Positions 51,507-60,318 of a DNA stretch of 64,000 nucleotides are shown here, one piece after another (positions within the stretch are counted from its first letter, which is position 1; every line of letters begins with the position of its first letter). A program made the translations under genes and the position numbers. The stretch is from positions 1 through 64,000 of the forward strand of contig JBCDLI010000001.1 in NCBI GenBank assembly GCA_038745535.1. The letters are read 5' to 3'. The DNA comes from JBCDLI01 sp038745535. GTDB taxonomy: Bacteria > Pseudomonadota > Alphaproteobacteria > Rhizobiales > Rhizobiaceae. Under the pieces are notes generated by a model that did not search any database, was not told the DNA's origin, and saw only the letters and a list, made by a program, of their open reading frames with translations.

Positions 51507-52267
51507 ACGCTGTTATCGTCGGCTGCGTAGCGCGTCCAGCCGTTCCCGGTGAGATGTTCTTGAGGCTGAAATCGCGTTTTGTATTCCATCTTCTGCGATC
51601 CCTCGACCCAATAGCCGAGATAGACATGGGGAAGTCCGGCAAGGTTGGCACGCTGAATGTGGTCAAGGATCATCCATGACCCAAGTGACCGTCTCATCTC
51701 GGTCGGTTCGAAGAACGAGTAGACCATGGAGTAGCCATCTTCCATCTCGTCAGACAGTGCCACTGCGATCAGATCGCCGACACCACGGCCGGTGATAAAG
51801 CTGTCGGGCCCGCGTTTGCGGTACTCAATGACGCGCGTTTTTACATGGCTGTCTTCTACCATCATGGCATAATCCAACACAGTCATATCGGCCATGCCGC
51901 CGCGTGCGTGGCGTGCGTCCAGATATGCTCGAAACAGTGAATACTGCTCCGATGTTGGTTCCGCTGATTTAATTTCGCCAATCAGGTCTTTGTTTTTTGC
52001 GATCAGGCGCTTCATGTTTTTGCTGGGCGCGAACTCATCGGCAACAATGCGGACCGATATACACGCCCGGCAGCCCTCGCAGGCAGGGCGGTATGCGATG
52101 TTTTGCGAACGGCGAAAACCGCCTTGAGTCAGAAGGTCATTAAGTTCTGGCGCTTTTTCACCAACAAGATGTGTAAAAACCTTGCGCTCAAACTGCCCGG
52201 ATAAATAGGGGCACGGTGTTGGCGCGGTTAGGAAAAACTGTGGTGCTTTCGGGTCGTGTTTCGCCAT
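51503..52267 (-). CDS. bpt: Aspartate/glutamate leucyltransferase
   Basis: A 254-residue leucyl/arginyl-tRNA-protein transferase of the bacterial Bpt/ATE type, which adds Leu to N-terminal Asp or Glu and so marks proteins for ClpAP. Typical sequence: PCPYLSGQFERKVFTHL, YRPACEGCRACISVRIVA (with the conserved cysteines), and LGSWMILDHIQRANLAGLPHVYLGYWVEGSQKMEYK (as parts GSWMILDHI and YLGYWVEGSQKM). It follows the RDD gene and overlaps the EamA gene. Confidence 0.93.
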   Translation of the reverse strand: MAKHDPKAPQFFLTAPTPCPYLSGQFERKVFTHLVGEKAPELNDLLTQGGFRRSQNIAYRPACEGCRACISVRIVADEFAPSKNMKRLIAKNKDLIGEIKSAEPTSEQYSLFRAYLDARHARGGMADMTVLDYAMMVEDSHVKTRVIEYRKRGPDSFITGRGVGDLIAVALSDEMEDGYSMVYSFFEPTEMRRSLGSWMILDHIQRANLAGLPHVYLGYWVEGSQKMEYKTRFQPQEHLTGNGWTRYAADDNSV

Positions 52268-52345
52268 GGTCGCTGCATTTTCTGTCTTAAGGAATGTGAC
52301 AGCGACCGGAATTCCGTCAAGTCCAAAGACTCCAGAGACGCGTGC

Positions 52346-52819
52346 TCAATTCGTCACGTCTGATCGAACAACAACGGTTCCGAGAAATAGATCGTGAAGC
52401 ATTCGCTTGTCGCGCATGAAAAGGGCAACGAGCGCGATAAAGGGTGTGAGCAGCACATTGGCAGCCCAAAAGAGAACGGCATGAACGATTGCGGTAATGA
52501 CGTCGATGGGCGCGCCATCGTAGCGCGCAAGTTTTATCGAGCACATGCGCATGCCGACAGTGGCTTGCGCTGGGCTGCCGAGTGTCCAACCGATGTAGGT
52601 AAGAGCGAGCGCTGGTCCCAAAATTCCATAAAGCAACCAGCCAGCGCCAAAGGTCGCTATGCCGAGGAAAAAAACGATAATTCCGACGGGAAAAATCAAC
52701 GCAAGAACAATCAGATAGTCGATCGCAAATGCTATAACACGCTTCGTTCGCACGCTTTCGAAATGCGCAAATGAAAAACGATTGGTGGACGGCTGTGTGG
52801 CTTCAACTGCAGTGTTCAT
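52346..52819 (-). CDS. RDD-family membrane protein
   Basis: A 157-residue integral membrane protein with the RDD fold. The FAIDYLIVLALIFPVGIIVF helix carries the Asp, and TLGSPAQATVGMRMCSIKLARYDG (as parts) is the conserved loop after the third helix. RDD proteins are suggested to be ion exchangers, but this one has no assigned role. It lies between hemB and bpt on the same strand. Confidence 0.88.
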   Translation of the reverse strand: MNTAVEATQPSTNRFSFAHFESVRTKRVIAFAIDYLIVLALIFPVGIIVFFLGIATFGAGWLLYGILGPALALTYIGWTLGSPAQATVGMRMCSIKLARYDGAPIDVITAIVHAVLFWAANVLLTPFIALVALFMRDKRMLHDLFLGTVVVRSDVTN

Positions 52820-52855
52820 ACGGGTGAGGTGGGCACCAAATGCCGAAATTTCAAC

Positions 52856-53860
52856 TCATTGAACGGTCAGCGCTTTGGCGATTTCCGGCGCAAAGTATGT
52901 CAGAATCCCGTCGCATCCCGCTCGTTTAAAGCACATCATTGTCTCTTGAATTATACGGCCGCCATCGATCCAGCCGTTTTGTGCTGCGGCCTGTATCATC
53001 GCGAATTCTCCGGACACTTGGTAAGCGAACGTGGGCATTTGAAACCGGTCTTTGAGATCGCGGCAGACGTCGAGATAGGGAAGGCCAGGCTTGACCATCA
53101 GCATGTCAGCACCTTCGGCAACGTCGCGCTCGGCTTCGCGGATAGCATCATGTCGGTTTGCGGGATCGACATAGTAGGTTTTTTTGTCGCCCTTGAGCAG
53201 CCCTGCCGTGTTGATCGCTTCTCGATAGGGGCCATAGAATGCGCTCGCAAATTTTGCCGTGTACGACATGATCGAGACATCCTGGTGTCCCGCATCGTCC
53301 AGTGCCCGTCGGATCGCTCCAATGCGCCCGTCCATCATATCGGATGGTGCAATGACATCGGTGCCACAGTCGGCTTGCGCCACTGCCGCCTTCATCAAAA
53401 CATTCACCGTTTCGTCATTGATGATTTTGCCATCGCGCAAAATGCCGTCGTGTCCGTGGTCGGTAAATGGATCGAGCGCGACATCGGTGATCACTCCAAC
53501 GTCGGGGAGTACGCTTTTCATTTCGCGAATAAAGCGGTTCACCACATTGTCGGCGTCCAGAATATGAGAGCCGGTCTCATTGCGTTTCTCAATGGGCGGA
53601 TTTGCAAATGGCGCGACGGCGGGAATTCCCAGATCGTAGGCCTCTTTTACCGCTTCGATTGCCCGGTCGACGGTGTAGCGGACGACACCGGGCATAGAGC
53701 CGACCGGCTCTGTCGCGTTCTCGCCCTCAATGAGAAAGAAAGTCCAAATCAGATCGTCGGGTGTGACCGTGTTTTCGCGCACCAGCCGCCGCGACCAATC
53801 CGCCTTCCGATTTCGGCGAAGGCGAGTGTGATTTGTCACGGTATCGACGATATGGGTCAT
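52856..53860 (-). CDS. hemB: Delta-aminolevulinic acid dehydratase (porphobilinogen synthase)
   Basis: Joins two 5-aminolevulinate molecules into porphobilinogen for heme and corrin synthesis. The 334-residue product has Schiff-base Lys motifs SYTAKFASAFYGPYRE and MLMVKPGLPYLD, and the metal site DVALDPFTDHGHDG. The metal site carries Asp where zinc enzymes have Cys, so this is the Mg2+-dependent type. It is the first gene of a minus-strand hemB-RDD-bpt-EamA run and diverges from the DUF6163-like gene. Confidence 0.97.
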   Translation of the reverse strand: MTHIVDTVTNHTRLRRNRKADWSRRLVRENTVTPDDLIWTFFLIEGENATEPVGSMPGVVRYTVDRAIEAVKEAYDLGIPAVAPFANPPIEKRNETGSHILDADNVVNRFIREMKSVLPDVGVITDVALDPFTDHGHDGILRDGKIINDETVNVLMKAAVAQADCGTDVIAPSDMMDGRIGAIRRALDDAGHQDVSIMSYTAKFASAFYGPYREAINTAGLLKGDKKTYYVDPANRHDAIREAERDVAEGADMLMVKPGLPYLDVCRDLKDRFQMPTFAYQVSGEFAMIQAAAQNGWIDGGRIIQETMMCFKRAGCDGILTYFAPEIAKALTVQ

Positions 53861-53939
53861 TCGATCTCATCCTTGCTCAGTGGAAGCGGCTGTCGCATAC
53901 ATCTATGATTGTGAACAGTCACTCAGAGGTCGATTGCGG

Positions 53940-54377
53940 ATGATCTTTGCCTCAGGCACTCCAAAGGCGTTTGACGCGCAAAACCAGCTTATCGGTGTTG
54001 TGCAGCTGTATTTTCTGCGTGCTCTGGCAGTCGCAGCGATTACACTTTGTCTTGTTTATTGGGCACATCTGTCGGGCATGACCGAAAACGGCATCGGTCG
54101 CTTCGATCTCCTATCTTTGGAAGTCCGCGCAGCGCATAGCGTGCTCGCGTTTACGCTGGCTTTCGCCTCGCTTGGACTATGGTTTGTGTCCAGCTGGGGC
54201 ATCGTGCTTTGGCTTGCCTGCTCAATTCTTCAGATCGCAATGTACACGGTGTGGTCGGACGTATTTGGCGAGCGGCCAATTGGCGTCGCGCTGATTGTCG
54301 CAATTTTGCTCATCATCGCTGTTTTGATGACACTCTCGTTCCTCGAGACACGGAAACGGTATCTGCAGGGCTTTTGA
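53940..54377 (+). CDS. Membrane protein, DUF6163-like
   Basis: A 145-residue protein with four transmembrane helices (YFLRALAVAAITLCLVYWAH in part; AHSVLAFTLAFASLGLWFV; GIVLWLACSILQIAMYTVW; GVALIVAILLIIAVLMTLSF). I assign it tentatively to DUF6163, a Rhizobiales family usually found next to hemB and ldtR, as here. Function unknown. I chose the ATG at 53940, which follows an AGAGG site 10 bases away; a GTG at 53880 would extend it by 20 residues. Confidence 0.65.
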   Translation: MIFASGTPKAFDAQNQLIGVVQLYFLRALAVAAITLCLVYWAHLSGMTENGIGRFDLLSLEVRAAHSVLAFTLAFASLGLWFVSSWGIVLWLACSILQIAMYTVWSDVFGERPIGVALIVAILLIIAVLMTLSFLETRKRYLQGF

Positions 54378-54419
54378 GATTGTCCGAAAAAGACACAGAC
54401 TGCTCCACGCCGCTAACGC

Positions 54420-54427
54420 TTAATTAA
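54420..54427. promoter_or_regulatory. AT-rich palindrome in the ldtR promoter region, candidate operator
   Basis: TTAATTAA is a perfect palindrome about 100 bases upstream of ldtR, flanked by CGC and CGC. MarR-type regulators bind AT-rich palindromes and often autoregulate, but nothing here proves it. Confidence 0.2.
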
Positions 54428-54527
54428 CGCTCAGCTTTAATTCGAATTTTATCCGCATTGGATACATTGCCCACAACGGCAGGATAAAAAACAAAACGCT
54501 GTCGGTTTAAGCAGAGAGAGTGTGACA

Positions 54528-55037
54528 ATGCATAATGTGGCGAGCTTTGATAGGACGGCGATGGCTGACAAGCCGGCTGATCTAGGCGAAATGTATCTGG
54601 AGACCTTGCAATTGGTTGAGCGCCTCCACCGACGTCTTCTCGATGTTGTAAAAGACGAGTTGGAGCGTCAGCGGCGAACAGATGTGAACGCGGTCCAGGC
54701 TCTGCTTCTTTTCAATATTGGCGATAGCGAGTTGACCGCGGGTGAGTTGCGGTCGCGTGGTTATTACCTCGGCTCCAATGTGTCATATAATTTAAAAAAG
54801 CTCGTTGATCTCGGCTTCATCGACCACAAGCGTTCAAAGACGGATCGCCGGGCCGTACGCGTCAGCTTGACTGACGCGGGTCGCGAAGTCGCTAGCATCG
54901 TGGACGGTCTTTACCAGCGTCATGTGAAGTCAATCGAGGCGGTGGGGGGCATGAACCCTGGCGAGTTTGAAACGATGAACAAAGCCATGCAGCGCATGGA
55001 CCGTTTTTGGAACGATACGATTCTCTATCGGCTTTGA
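54528..55037 (+). CDS. ldtR: MarR-family transcriptional regulator, LdtR-like
   Basis: A 169-residue winged-helix regulator: NAVQALLLFNIGDSELTAGELR, YYLGSNVSYNLKKLVDLGFI (recognition helix) and the wing SKTDRRAVRVSLTDAGREV. In Liberibacter and Sinorhizobium the orthologue LdtR activates the L,D-transpeptidase gene and is tied to osmotic-stress tolerance; here the transpeptidase lies about 1 kb downstream with one divergent gene between. I chose the ATG at 54528 because a GAGAG site is 7-8 bases before it; a GTG two codons earlier is possible. A strong terminator follows. Confidence 0.85.
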   Translation: MHNVASFDRTAMADKPADLGEMYLETLQLVERLHRRLLDVVKDELERQRRTDVNAVQALLLFNIGDSELTAGELRSRGYYLGSNVSYNLKKLVDLGFIDHKRSKTDRRAVRVSLTDAGREVASIVDGLYQRHVKSIEAVGGMNPGEFETMNKAMQRMDRFWNDTILYRL

Positions 55038-55060
55038 TCGCCGCTAAGTCTGAAATAACG

Positions 55061-55089
55061 AGCCGCGATCGATCTGATCGCGGCTTTTT
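55061..55089 (+). terminator. Intrinsic terminator of ldtR
   Basis: AGCCGCGATC and GATCGCGGCT form a perfect 10-bp stem with a 5-base loop, followed by TTTT. It begins 23 bases after the ldtR stop. Confidence 0.88.
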
Positions 55090-55108
55090 ACATTGAGTAT
55101 CAAATGTC

Positions 55109-55924
55109 TCAGGTTACAGGCTGTTTTGCCGGACCGCGGGGCTTTACAAAAGCCGGGATAAGCATGGGTGTGACGGCTTTGTACTGCTTGTAGCCGGGGC
55201 GACTTCTCTCCATCCACTGCTCGGTAAGGGGGATTGAAATGCCGATCATAACGAGCGTCAACAAGCCGGGGCCGGCAAATGCCACCCACGAAGCCGACAT
55301 TGCAAAGGAGGAGAGGCCAAGGCCCCACCAGAGCACGAGTTCGCCAAAATAATTCGGATGACGCGATCGTGACCACAAGCCGGAGCCAACCAACTTCGGC
55401 GTGCTTGTGGTGTGTTGACGCGCCATTTTTTCGGCCTCGATTTGGTAATCGGCGATTGTCTCGACCACGAATCCGATCACAAACAGGGTCATGCCGAGCG
55501 CGAACAACGCGACATTGAAATTTTCGCTGACAGGCTCATGCATCGCGACGTGGACAGGGGCAGCCACTGCCCAAAGAATGAACGCCTGCAGGATGAAAAC
55601 CTTGAAAAGGCTTATCCACCAATAGTTTGGCCCACCATTCTCCCGCATTTTCAGATAGCGAGCGTCTTCCGTTTCGGCTGACATGTGCCGCCGACCGAGA
55701 TGCCATGTCAGGCGGGTTGCCCAAAGCGTGATCGCACCCATAAATGCGAGGTGCCACGATGTTTGAAAGCCATGAAAGGCCCAAGTGACCGCGCCGATAA
55801 CCACAAAGCCTGGGCCCCAGTAGAAATCAATTACGCCCGCATCTTCCTTCAAAACATGTATTAGCCATATTCCGATGAAAGCAGTGATGGTCACGATGAG
55901 GCTCGTGAAGAGTGCTGGGTCCAT
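55109..55924 (-). CDS. DUF1295 / steroid-reductase-like membrane protein
   Basis: A 271-residue membrane protein of the DUF1295 family, related to steroid 5-alpha-reductase and isoprenylcysteine methyltransferase. About six helices; the C-terminal part has SGLWSRSRHPNYFGELVLWWGLGLSS (as the block RHPNYFGELVLWWG), the cofactor-binding hallmark, and RPGYKQYKAVTPMLIP near the end. Substrate unknown. It diverges from ldtP and ends near the ldtR terminator, which it faces. Confidence 0.86.
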   Translation of the reverse strand: MDPALFTSLIVTITAFIGIWLIHVLKEDAGVIDFYWGPGFVVIGAVTWAFHGFQTSWHLAFMGAITLWATRLTWHLGRRHMSAETEDARYLKMRENGGPNYWWISLFKVFILQAFILWAVAAPVHVAMHEPVSENFNVALFALGMTLFVIGFVVETIADYQIEAEKMARQHTTSTPKLVGSGLWSRSRHPNYFGELVLWWGLGLSSFAMSASWVAFAGPGLLTLVMIGISIPLTEQWMERSRPGYKQYKAVTPMLIPAFVKPRGPAKQPVT

Positions 55925-56028
55925 AAATCCTCTCTTGCGTCTCGCCGTGTTTCTTTGGTTACCGCTTTGTTAAGCTGCTTGCGGCAAGACGTAGGTGTTG
56001 TGGTTTGGAGCGGATACGTGGGTAGGGC

Positions 56029-57303
56029 ATGACTGGATTTTTGAAATCGACACGACGGAAACTGCTGGGCGGACTGGCCGCAGGGGGTGCAACTGCGTTG
56101 GCAACGAAATCGGCTGGCGCTCAGGCAACGACCATTATGGACATTCTACGTGCACCTGATCGCGGCGCGTGGGATGATCAGTTCGATGCGCCCGGTGCGC
56201 GAAAGCCGACAATAAGTACGCGGCAGCCCATACTCAGCCCGGCGACTGTCCAATACGTTCAACAGGCTATTGATAAGTATCGAGGGATCGTCGCTCGCGG
56301 CGGTTGGTCAAGGGTAAATCCATCTCAACGGCTTCGTGTCGGTGTCAATGAGCCTTCGGTTCGTGCACTGCGTCAGCTTTTGATCATCGCCGGCGACATG
56401 CCACGCAACTCCGGGGACAGCCAAACATTCGACAGTTTCTTGGATGCGGGCGTAAAGCGGTTCCAGCAGCGCCATGGGATGACGGCCGACGGAGTGGTCG
56501 GCAATTACACTTTGCAAGCGCTGAATGTCTCGGCTGGCGAACGCTTGGGTCAACTAGAGACCAACCTTGTGCGATTGCGGGCAATGAGCGGCTACCTCGG
56601 TGATCGCTATGTGATGGTCAACATTCCTGCCGCGGAAATTGAGGCAGTTGAAGGTGACCGGGTTTCACTTCGTCACAAGGCAATCGTGGGTAAACTCGAC
56701 CGTCAGACGCCAATCCTGTCGTCGAAAATCCATGAGGTCATACTCAATCCCTATTGGACAGCGCCGAAATCGATCATCCGCAAAGACATCATTCCATTGA
56801 TGCGTGAAGATCCGACATACCTGACGCGAAACAAAATCCGCTTGTTTGACGATCAGGGCAATGAAGTGCCGCCTGAATTCGTAGATTGGTCAACGGAAGA
56901 GGCGGTGGCACTGCGGTTCCGTCAGGAGCCCGGCAAGATCAACGCGATGTCGTCGACGAAGATCAACTTCCACAATCCGCACGCCGTCTACCTCCATGAC
57001 ACACCCCAACAGACGTTGTTCGGTCAGTTTCTGCGGTTTGAATCGTCGGGCTGCATTCGCGTGCACAATATTCGCGAACTAACCACATGGCTTTTGCGGG
57101 ACACGCCTGGTTGGCCGCGCGCGCAGCAGGAACGCGTCGTGGCTTCCCGTGAAATGACACCAATTGCGATGAGTGAACCGGTGCCGATTTACTTCGTCTA
57201 CATCTCGGCGTGGTCTACCGACGACGGTGTCGTGCAATTCCGTGACGACGTCTACAAGCGGGACGGTGTTGAGTCGTTGTCATTAGAGACAACGTCGCTG
57301 TAA
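56029..57303 (+). CDS. ldtP: L,D-transpeptidase (YkuD) with peptidoglycan-binding domain, LdtP-like
   Basis: A 424-residue cell-wall cross-linking enzyme. The N-terminus has a twin-arginine-like signal (STRRKLLGGLAAGGATALA). A PG-binding domain follows around residues 100-180 (GVNEPSVRALRQLLIIAGDM, FQQRHGMTADGVVGNYTLQAL, as parts), then the YkuD catalytic domain with PYWTAPKSI, HDTP and the active-site FESSGCIRVHNIRELTTWLL (Cys in SGCIRVHN). It makes 3-3 cross-links or attaches proteins to peptidoglycan. LdtR is the likely activator. Confidence 0.92.
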   Translation: MTGFLKSTRRKLLGGLAAGGATALATKSAGAQATTIMDILRAPDRGAWDDQFDAPGARKPTISTRQPILSPATVQYVQQAIDKYRGIVARGGWSRVNPSQRLRVGVNEPSVRALRQLLIIAGDMPRNSGDSQTFDSFLDAGVKRFQQRHGMTADGVVGNYTLQALNVSAGERLGQLETNLVRLRAMSGYLGDRYVMVNIPAAEIEAVEGDRVSLRHKAIVGKLDRQTPILSSKIHEVILNPYWTAPKSIIRKDIIPLMREDPTYLTRNKIRLFDDQGNEVPPEFVDWSTEEAVALRFRQEPGKINAMSSTKINFHNPHAVYLHDTPQQTLFGQFLRFESSGCIRVHNIRELTTWLLRDTPGWPRAQQERVVASREMTPIAMSEPVPIYFVYISAWSTDDGVVQFRDDVYKRDGVESLSLETTSL

Positions 57304-57339
57304 CAGCCAGCAAGCGCGGCAAATAAGCTGTGCTGTTTT
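57302..57339 (+). terminator. Possible terminator after ldtP
   Basis: AACAGC plus CAGC pairs with GCTG plus GCTGTT (one bulged T) around a loop of about 15 bases, followed by a TTTT run. It begins at the ldtP stop. Confidence 0.35.
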
Positions 57340-57364
57340 GAAAACATGTCTAAGTTTGCCCTGT

Positions 57365-57378
57365 ATGTCGCATGACAT
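57365..57378. promoter_or_regulatory. Inverted repeat upstream of glyA, candidate operator
   Basis: ATGTC, GCAT, GACAT: a perfect 5-bp inverted repeat with a 4-base spacer, 64 bases before the glyA start. A related ACATGT lies about 30 bases earlier. Confidence 0.2.
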
Positions 57379-57441
57379 GTGGGGCATTTTGTTTTACAGG
57401 CCGACCAAACTATTACCGTGCACCTTTGAGAGGTAACCGCT

Positions 57442-58755
57442 ATGTCAACAGACAGCACACTGCGCGTTTCGCAGTACGACGATTTCTTCACATCGCCATT
57501 GAGCGAGCGCGACCCGGAGATTTTCGGCGCAATCGGTGAAGAACTTGGTCGGCAGCGCCACGAGATTGAGCTTATCGCATCTGAAAACATCGCATCCCGC
57601 GCTGTGATGGAAGCCCAAGGCTCGGTAATGACGAACAAGTATGCCGAAGGCTACCCCGGTCGGCGCTACTATGGTGGCTGCGAATTCGTTGACAAAGCCG
57701 AAGTGCTGGCGATCGAGCGCGTAACGAAATTGTTCGGCTGCGAGTTCGCAAATGTTCAGCCCAACTCCGGCTCGCAGGCCAATCAGGGCGTGTTTCAAGC
57801 GCTCATTAAGCCCGGTGACACCATTCTGGGTATGAGTTTGGATGCCGGCGGTCACCTGACTCACGGTGCGAAGCCAAACCAATCGGGCAAGTGGTTCAAC
57901 GCGATCCAGTACGGTGTCCGTGAAGAAGACGGTCTCATCGACATGGATCAGGTGCGAGCACTGGCCATTGAGCACAAGCCGCAGCTGATCATCGCGGGTG
58001 GCTCTGCCTACAGCCGCATTTGGGATTTTAAAGCGTTTCGCGAGATCGCAGACGAGGTTGGCGCGTTCTTTCTTGTGGATATGGCGCATTTTTCTGGTCT
58101 TGTGGCAGCAGGTGTTCACCCGAGCCCGTTCCCACACGCGCATGTGGCGACGTCCACAACGCACAAGACACTGCGCGGACCGCGCGGTGGTATCATTTTG
58201 ACCAACGATGCTGATCTCGCAAAGAAGTTCAATTCGGCGATTTTCCCCGGTATTCAGGGTGGTCCGCTGATGCATGTGATCGCTGGTAAGGCGGTGGCTT
58301 TCGCCGAAGCGTTGCAGCCGGAGTTCAAGTCGTACATGGCGTCAGTCGCCGAAAACGCGAAGGTTCTAGCGGCGACACTTAAGGAGGGCGGCTGCGATAT
58401 CGTATCGGGTGGAACCGATAATCACTTGATGCTGGTTGATCTTCGTCCAAAGGGCTTAACGGGTAAGGCCGCAGAAGAAGCTCTCGGTCGCGCGAACATC
58501 ACCTGCAATAAGAACGGTGTGCCGTTTGATCCTGAAAAGCCTTTTGTCACCTCGGGTATCCGCCTTGGAACGCCCGCTGGCACAACGCGTGGCTTCGGTG
58601 TTGCCGAGTTCAAGCAGGTTGGTGAACTGATCACCGAAGTGCTCGACGGTCTGAAAGAAAATGGCGAAGAGGGCAATGCGGACGTGGAAGCAGCGGTGAA
58701 GGCGAAGGTCATCGCGCTTACAGATCGTTTCCCGATCTATGACCATCTCGGTTAA
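57442..58755 (+). CDS. glyA: Serine hydroxymethyltransferase
   Basis: Interconverts serine and glycine and supplies methylene-tetrahydrofolate for purine and thymidylate synthesis. The 437-residue product has IELIASENIASRAVMEAQGS (as parts), NKYAEGYPGRRYYGG and the PLP lysine in VATSTTHKTLRGPRGG. It overlaps nrdR by one base (TAATG), so the two are coupled. Confidence 0.98.
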   Translation: MSTDSTLRVSQYDDFFTSPLSERDPEIFGAIGEELGRQRHEIELIASENIASRAVMEAQGSVMTNKYAEGYPGRRYYGGCEFVDKAEVLAIERVTKLFGCEFANVQPNSGSQANQGVFQALIKPGDTILGMSLDAGGHLTHGAKPNQSGKWFNAIQYGVREEDGLIDMDQVRALAIEHKPQLIIAGGSAYSRIWDFKAFREIADEVGAFFLVDMAHFSGLVAAGVHPSPFPHAHVATSTTHKTLRGPRGGIILTNDADLAKKFNSAIFPGIQGGPLMHVIAGKAVAFAEALQPEFKSYMASVAENAKVLAATLKEGGCDIVSGGTDNHLMLVDLRPKGLTGKAAEEALGRANITCNKNGVPFDPEKPFVTSGIRLGTPAGTTRGFGVAEFKQVGELITEVLDGLKENGEEGNADVEAAVKAKVIALTDRFPIYDHLG

Positions 58756-59231
58756 TGCGCTGCCCATACTGTTCCAGTGAGAACACGCAGGTCAAAGACT
58801 CAAGACCTGCGGAAGACAATAATGCCATTCGCCGCCGCCGCGTCTGCCCAGACTGCGGCGGCCGCTTTACAACATTCGAACGCGTGCAGTTGCGCGAACT
58901 CAACGTGATTAAGCGTAATGGGCGAAAAGTTCCATTCGACCGCGATAAGCTCGCGCGATCTTTCGAAGTGGCCTTGCGAAAAAGGCCTATCGAGCAGGAC
59001 CGCGTTGAGCGTGCGGTTTCTGGCATCGTGCGGCAGCTTGAGGCGTCGGGCGAGCAGGATATTCAGGCTGACGATGTGGGAAATCTCGTGCTGGAGGCCT
59101 TAAAGGGTATGGACGACGTCGCTTACGTTCGCTTTGCGTCGGTCTATATGGATTTCTCAAAACCTGGCGATTTTCACAATTTGCTCGGCGAATTGTCGAT
59201 GGTAAACGGCAAATCCGATTTTGATGACTGA
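58755..59231 (+). CDS. nrdR: Transcriptional repressor NrdR
   Basis: A 158-residue regulator of ribonucleotide reductase genes that senses ATP and dATP. The N-terminal zinc ribbon has MRCPYCSSENTQVKDSR and RRRRVCPDCGGRFTTFERV, followed by an ATP-cone (VIKRNGRKVPFDRDKLARSF). It starts at the last base of glyA and overlaps ribD by 8 bases. Confidence 0.96.
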   Translation: MRCPYCSSENTQVKDSRPAEDNNAIRRRRVCPDCGGRFTTFERVQLRELNVIKRNGRKVPFDRDKLARSFEVALRKRPIEQDRVERAVSGIVRQLEASGEQDIQADDVGNLVLEALKGMDDVAYVRFASVYMDFSKPGDFHNLLGELSMVNGKSDFDD

Positions 59232-60315
59232 AGTGACCGAAATTGATCGCGCCTTGATGCGCGAGGCGGTGGATTTCTCGCGGCAAAATTTGGGGCAGAC
59301 GGGGTCAAATCCTTCGGTCGGCACGGTCATCGTTCGGGAAGGCCTGGTGGTTGGCCGTGGGGTGACAGCTATCGGCGGCAGGCCCCATGCTGAGGCGCAG
59401 GCCCTCGCAGAGGCGGGGGACGCTGCGCGAGGCGCCACAGCCTACGTAACGCTAGAGCCATGCGCGCATCACGGGAGAACTCCTCCATGCGCGGTAGCTC
59501 TAGCGAAGGCGGGAATATCGCGCGTTGTATGCGCTCTTTCTGACCCAGACGATCGGGTCGCGGGTAGGGGTTTTCAAATCCTCCGCCATGCGGGGATTGA
59601 GGTCATCACCGATATTGAGGCTGACTATGCGCGCACCGTGCTTTGGGCCTATCTCGTTCGGTCGGAGCACAAGCGATCGGGGGTGACGCTTAAGCTTGCG
59701 GTTAGCGCGGACGGTATGCTCGGGATCAGCGGGCACGGTAGTGTACCGATCACAGGTGAAGAAACGCGCAAAGCCGTTCACCAATTTCGCGCCGAACACG
59801 ATGTGATCATGGTCGGTATCGGCACGGTCTTGGCCGATGATCCCATGCTTGATGTGCGCATTGATGCCATAGAGCACCGCTCACCCCATCGCGTTATCGT
59901 CGACCGGACTGCTCGCCTGCCTCTGGGTTCCCGTATCGTGTCGTCAGCTCATACCATTCAAACTTCGGTTGCCTCCTGCGAACCTACCGGCGATCGTGCT
60001 AAAAAGCTCACCGCTGCTGGCGTGAACATCATCGCTTGCGCCGAATATGAGGGCGAGGTCGCTTTGCCAGAACTGCTGGAAGATTTGGGCTCGACCGGCA
60101 TTCAGTCGGTGTTTCTGGAAGGCGGAGCGAAGCTTGCCCGGTCGTTTCTGGAAGAGGATCTGGTTGATCAATTGCAGTTGTTCCGCTCCGATAAAGTGAT
60201 CGGCGTAGAGGGGGTCGGCTCGCCAAGCGTGCCGGAAAACGTTTCGTCGCGCTTCAAACTGCGAGAGAAGATACAATATGGGTCAGACATGCTCTTCAGT
60301 TACGAACGGAAATGA
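59224..60315 (+). CDS. ribD: Bifunctional riboflavin biosynthesis protein RibD
   Basis: Deaminates and then reduces the first pyrimidine intermediate of riboflavin synthesis. The 363-residue product has the deaminase zinc motif PHAEAQAL with VTLEPCAHHGRTPPC at the N-terminus and the reductase domain from about residue 145 (LKLAVSADGMLG, VGIGTVLADDPMLDVR, FLEGGAKLARSFLEEDLVDQL, as parts). The ATG at 59224 overlaps nrdR by 8 bases. Confidence 0.96.
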   Translation: MTEVTEIDRALMREAVDFSRQNLGQTGSNPSVGTVIVREGLVVGRGVTAIGGRPHAEAQALAEAGDAARGATAYVTLEPCAHHGRTPPCAVALAKAGISRVVCALSDPDDRVAGRGFQILRHAGIEVITDIEADYARTVLWAYLVRSEHKRSGVTLKLAVSADGMLGISGHGSVPITGEETRKAVHQFRAEHDVIMVGIGTVLADDPMLDVRIDAIEHRSPHRVIVDRTARLPLGSRIVSSAHTIQTSVASCEPTGDRAKKLTAAGVNIIACAEYEGEVALPELLEDLGSTGIQSVFLEGGAKLARSFLEEDLVDQLQLFRSDKVIGVEGVGSPSVPENVSSRFKLREKIQYGSDMLFSYERK

Positions 60316-60318
60316 TAA

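Noticed and set aside
52829..53908. 359-residue plus-strand open frame across hemB
   Set aside because: Antisense shadow of hemB; no recognisable motif.
57445..58275. 276-residue minus-strand open frame inside glyA
   Set aside because: Shadow of glyA with no domain-like sequence.
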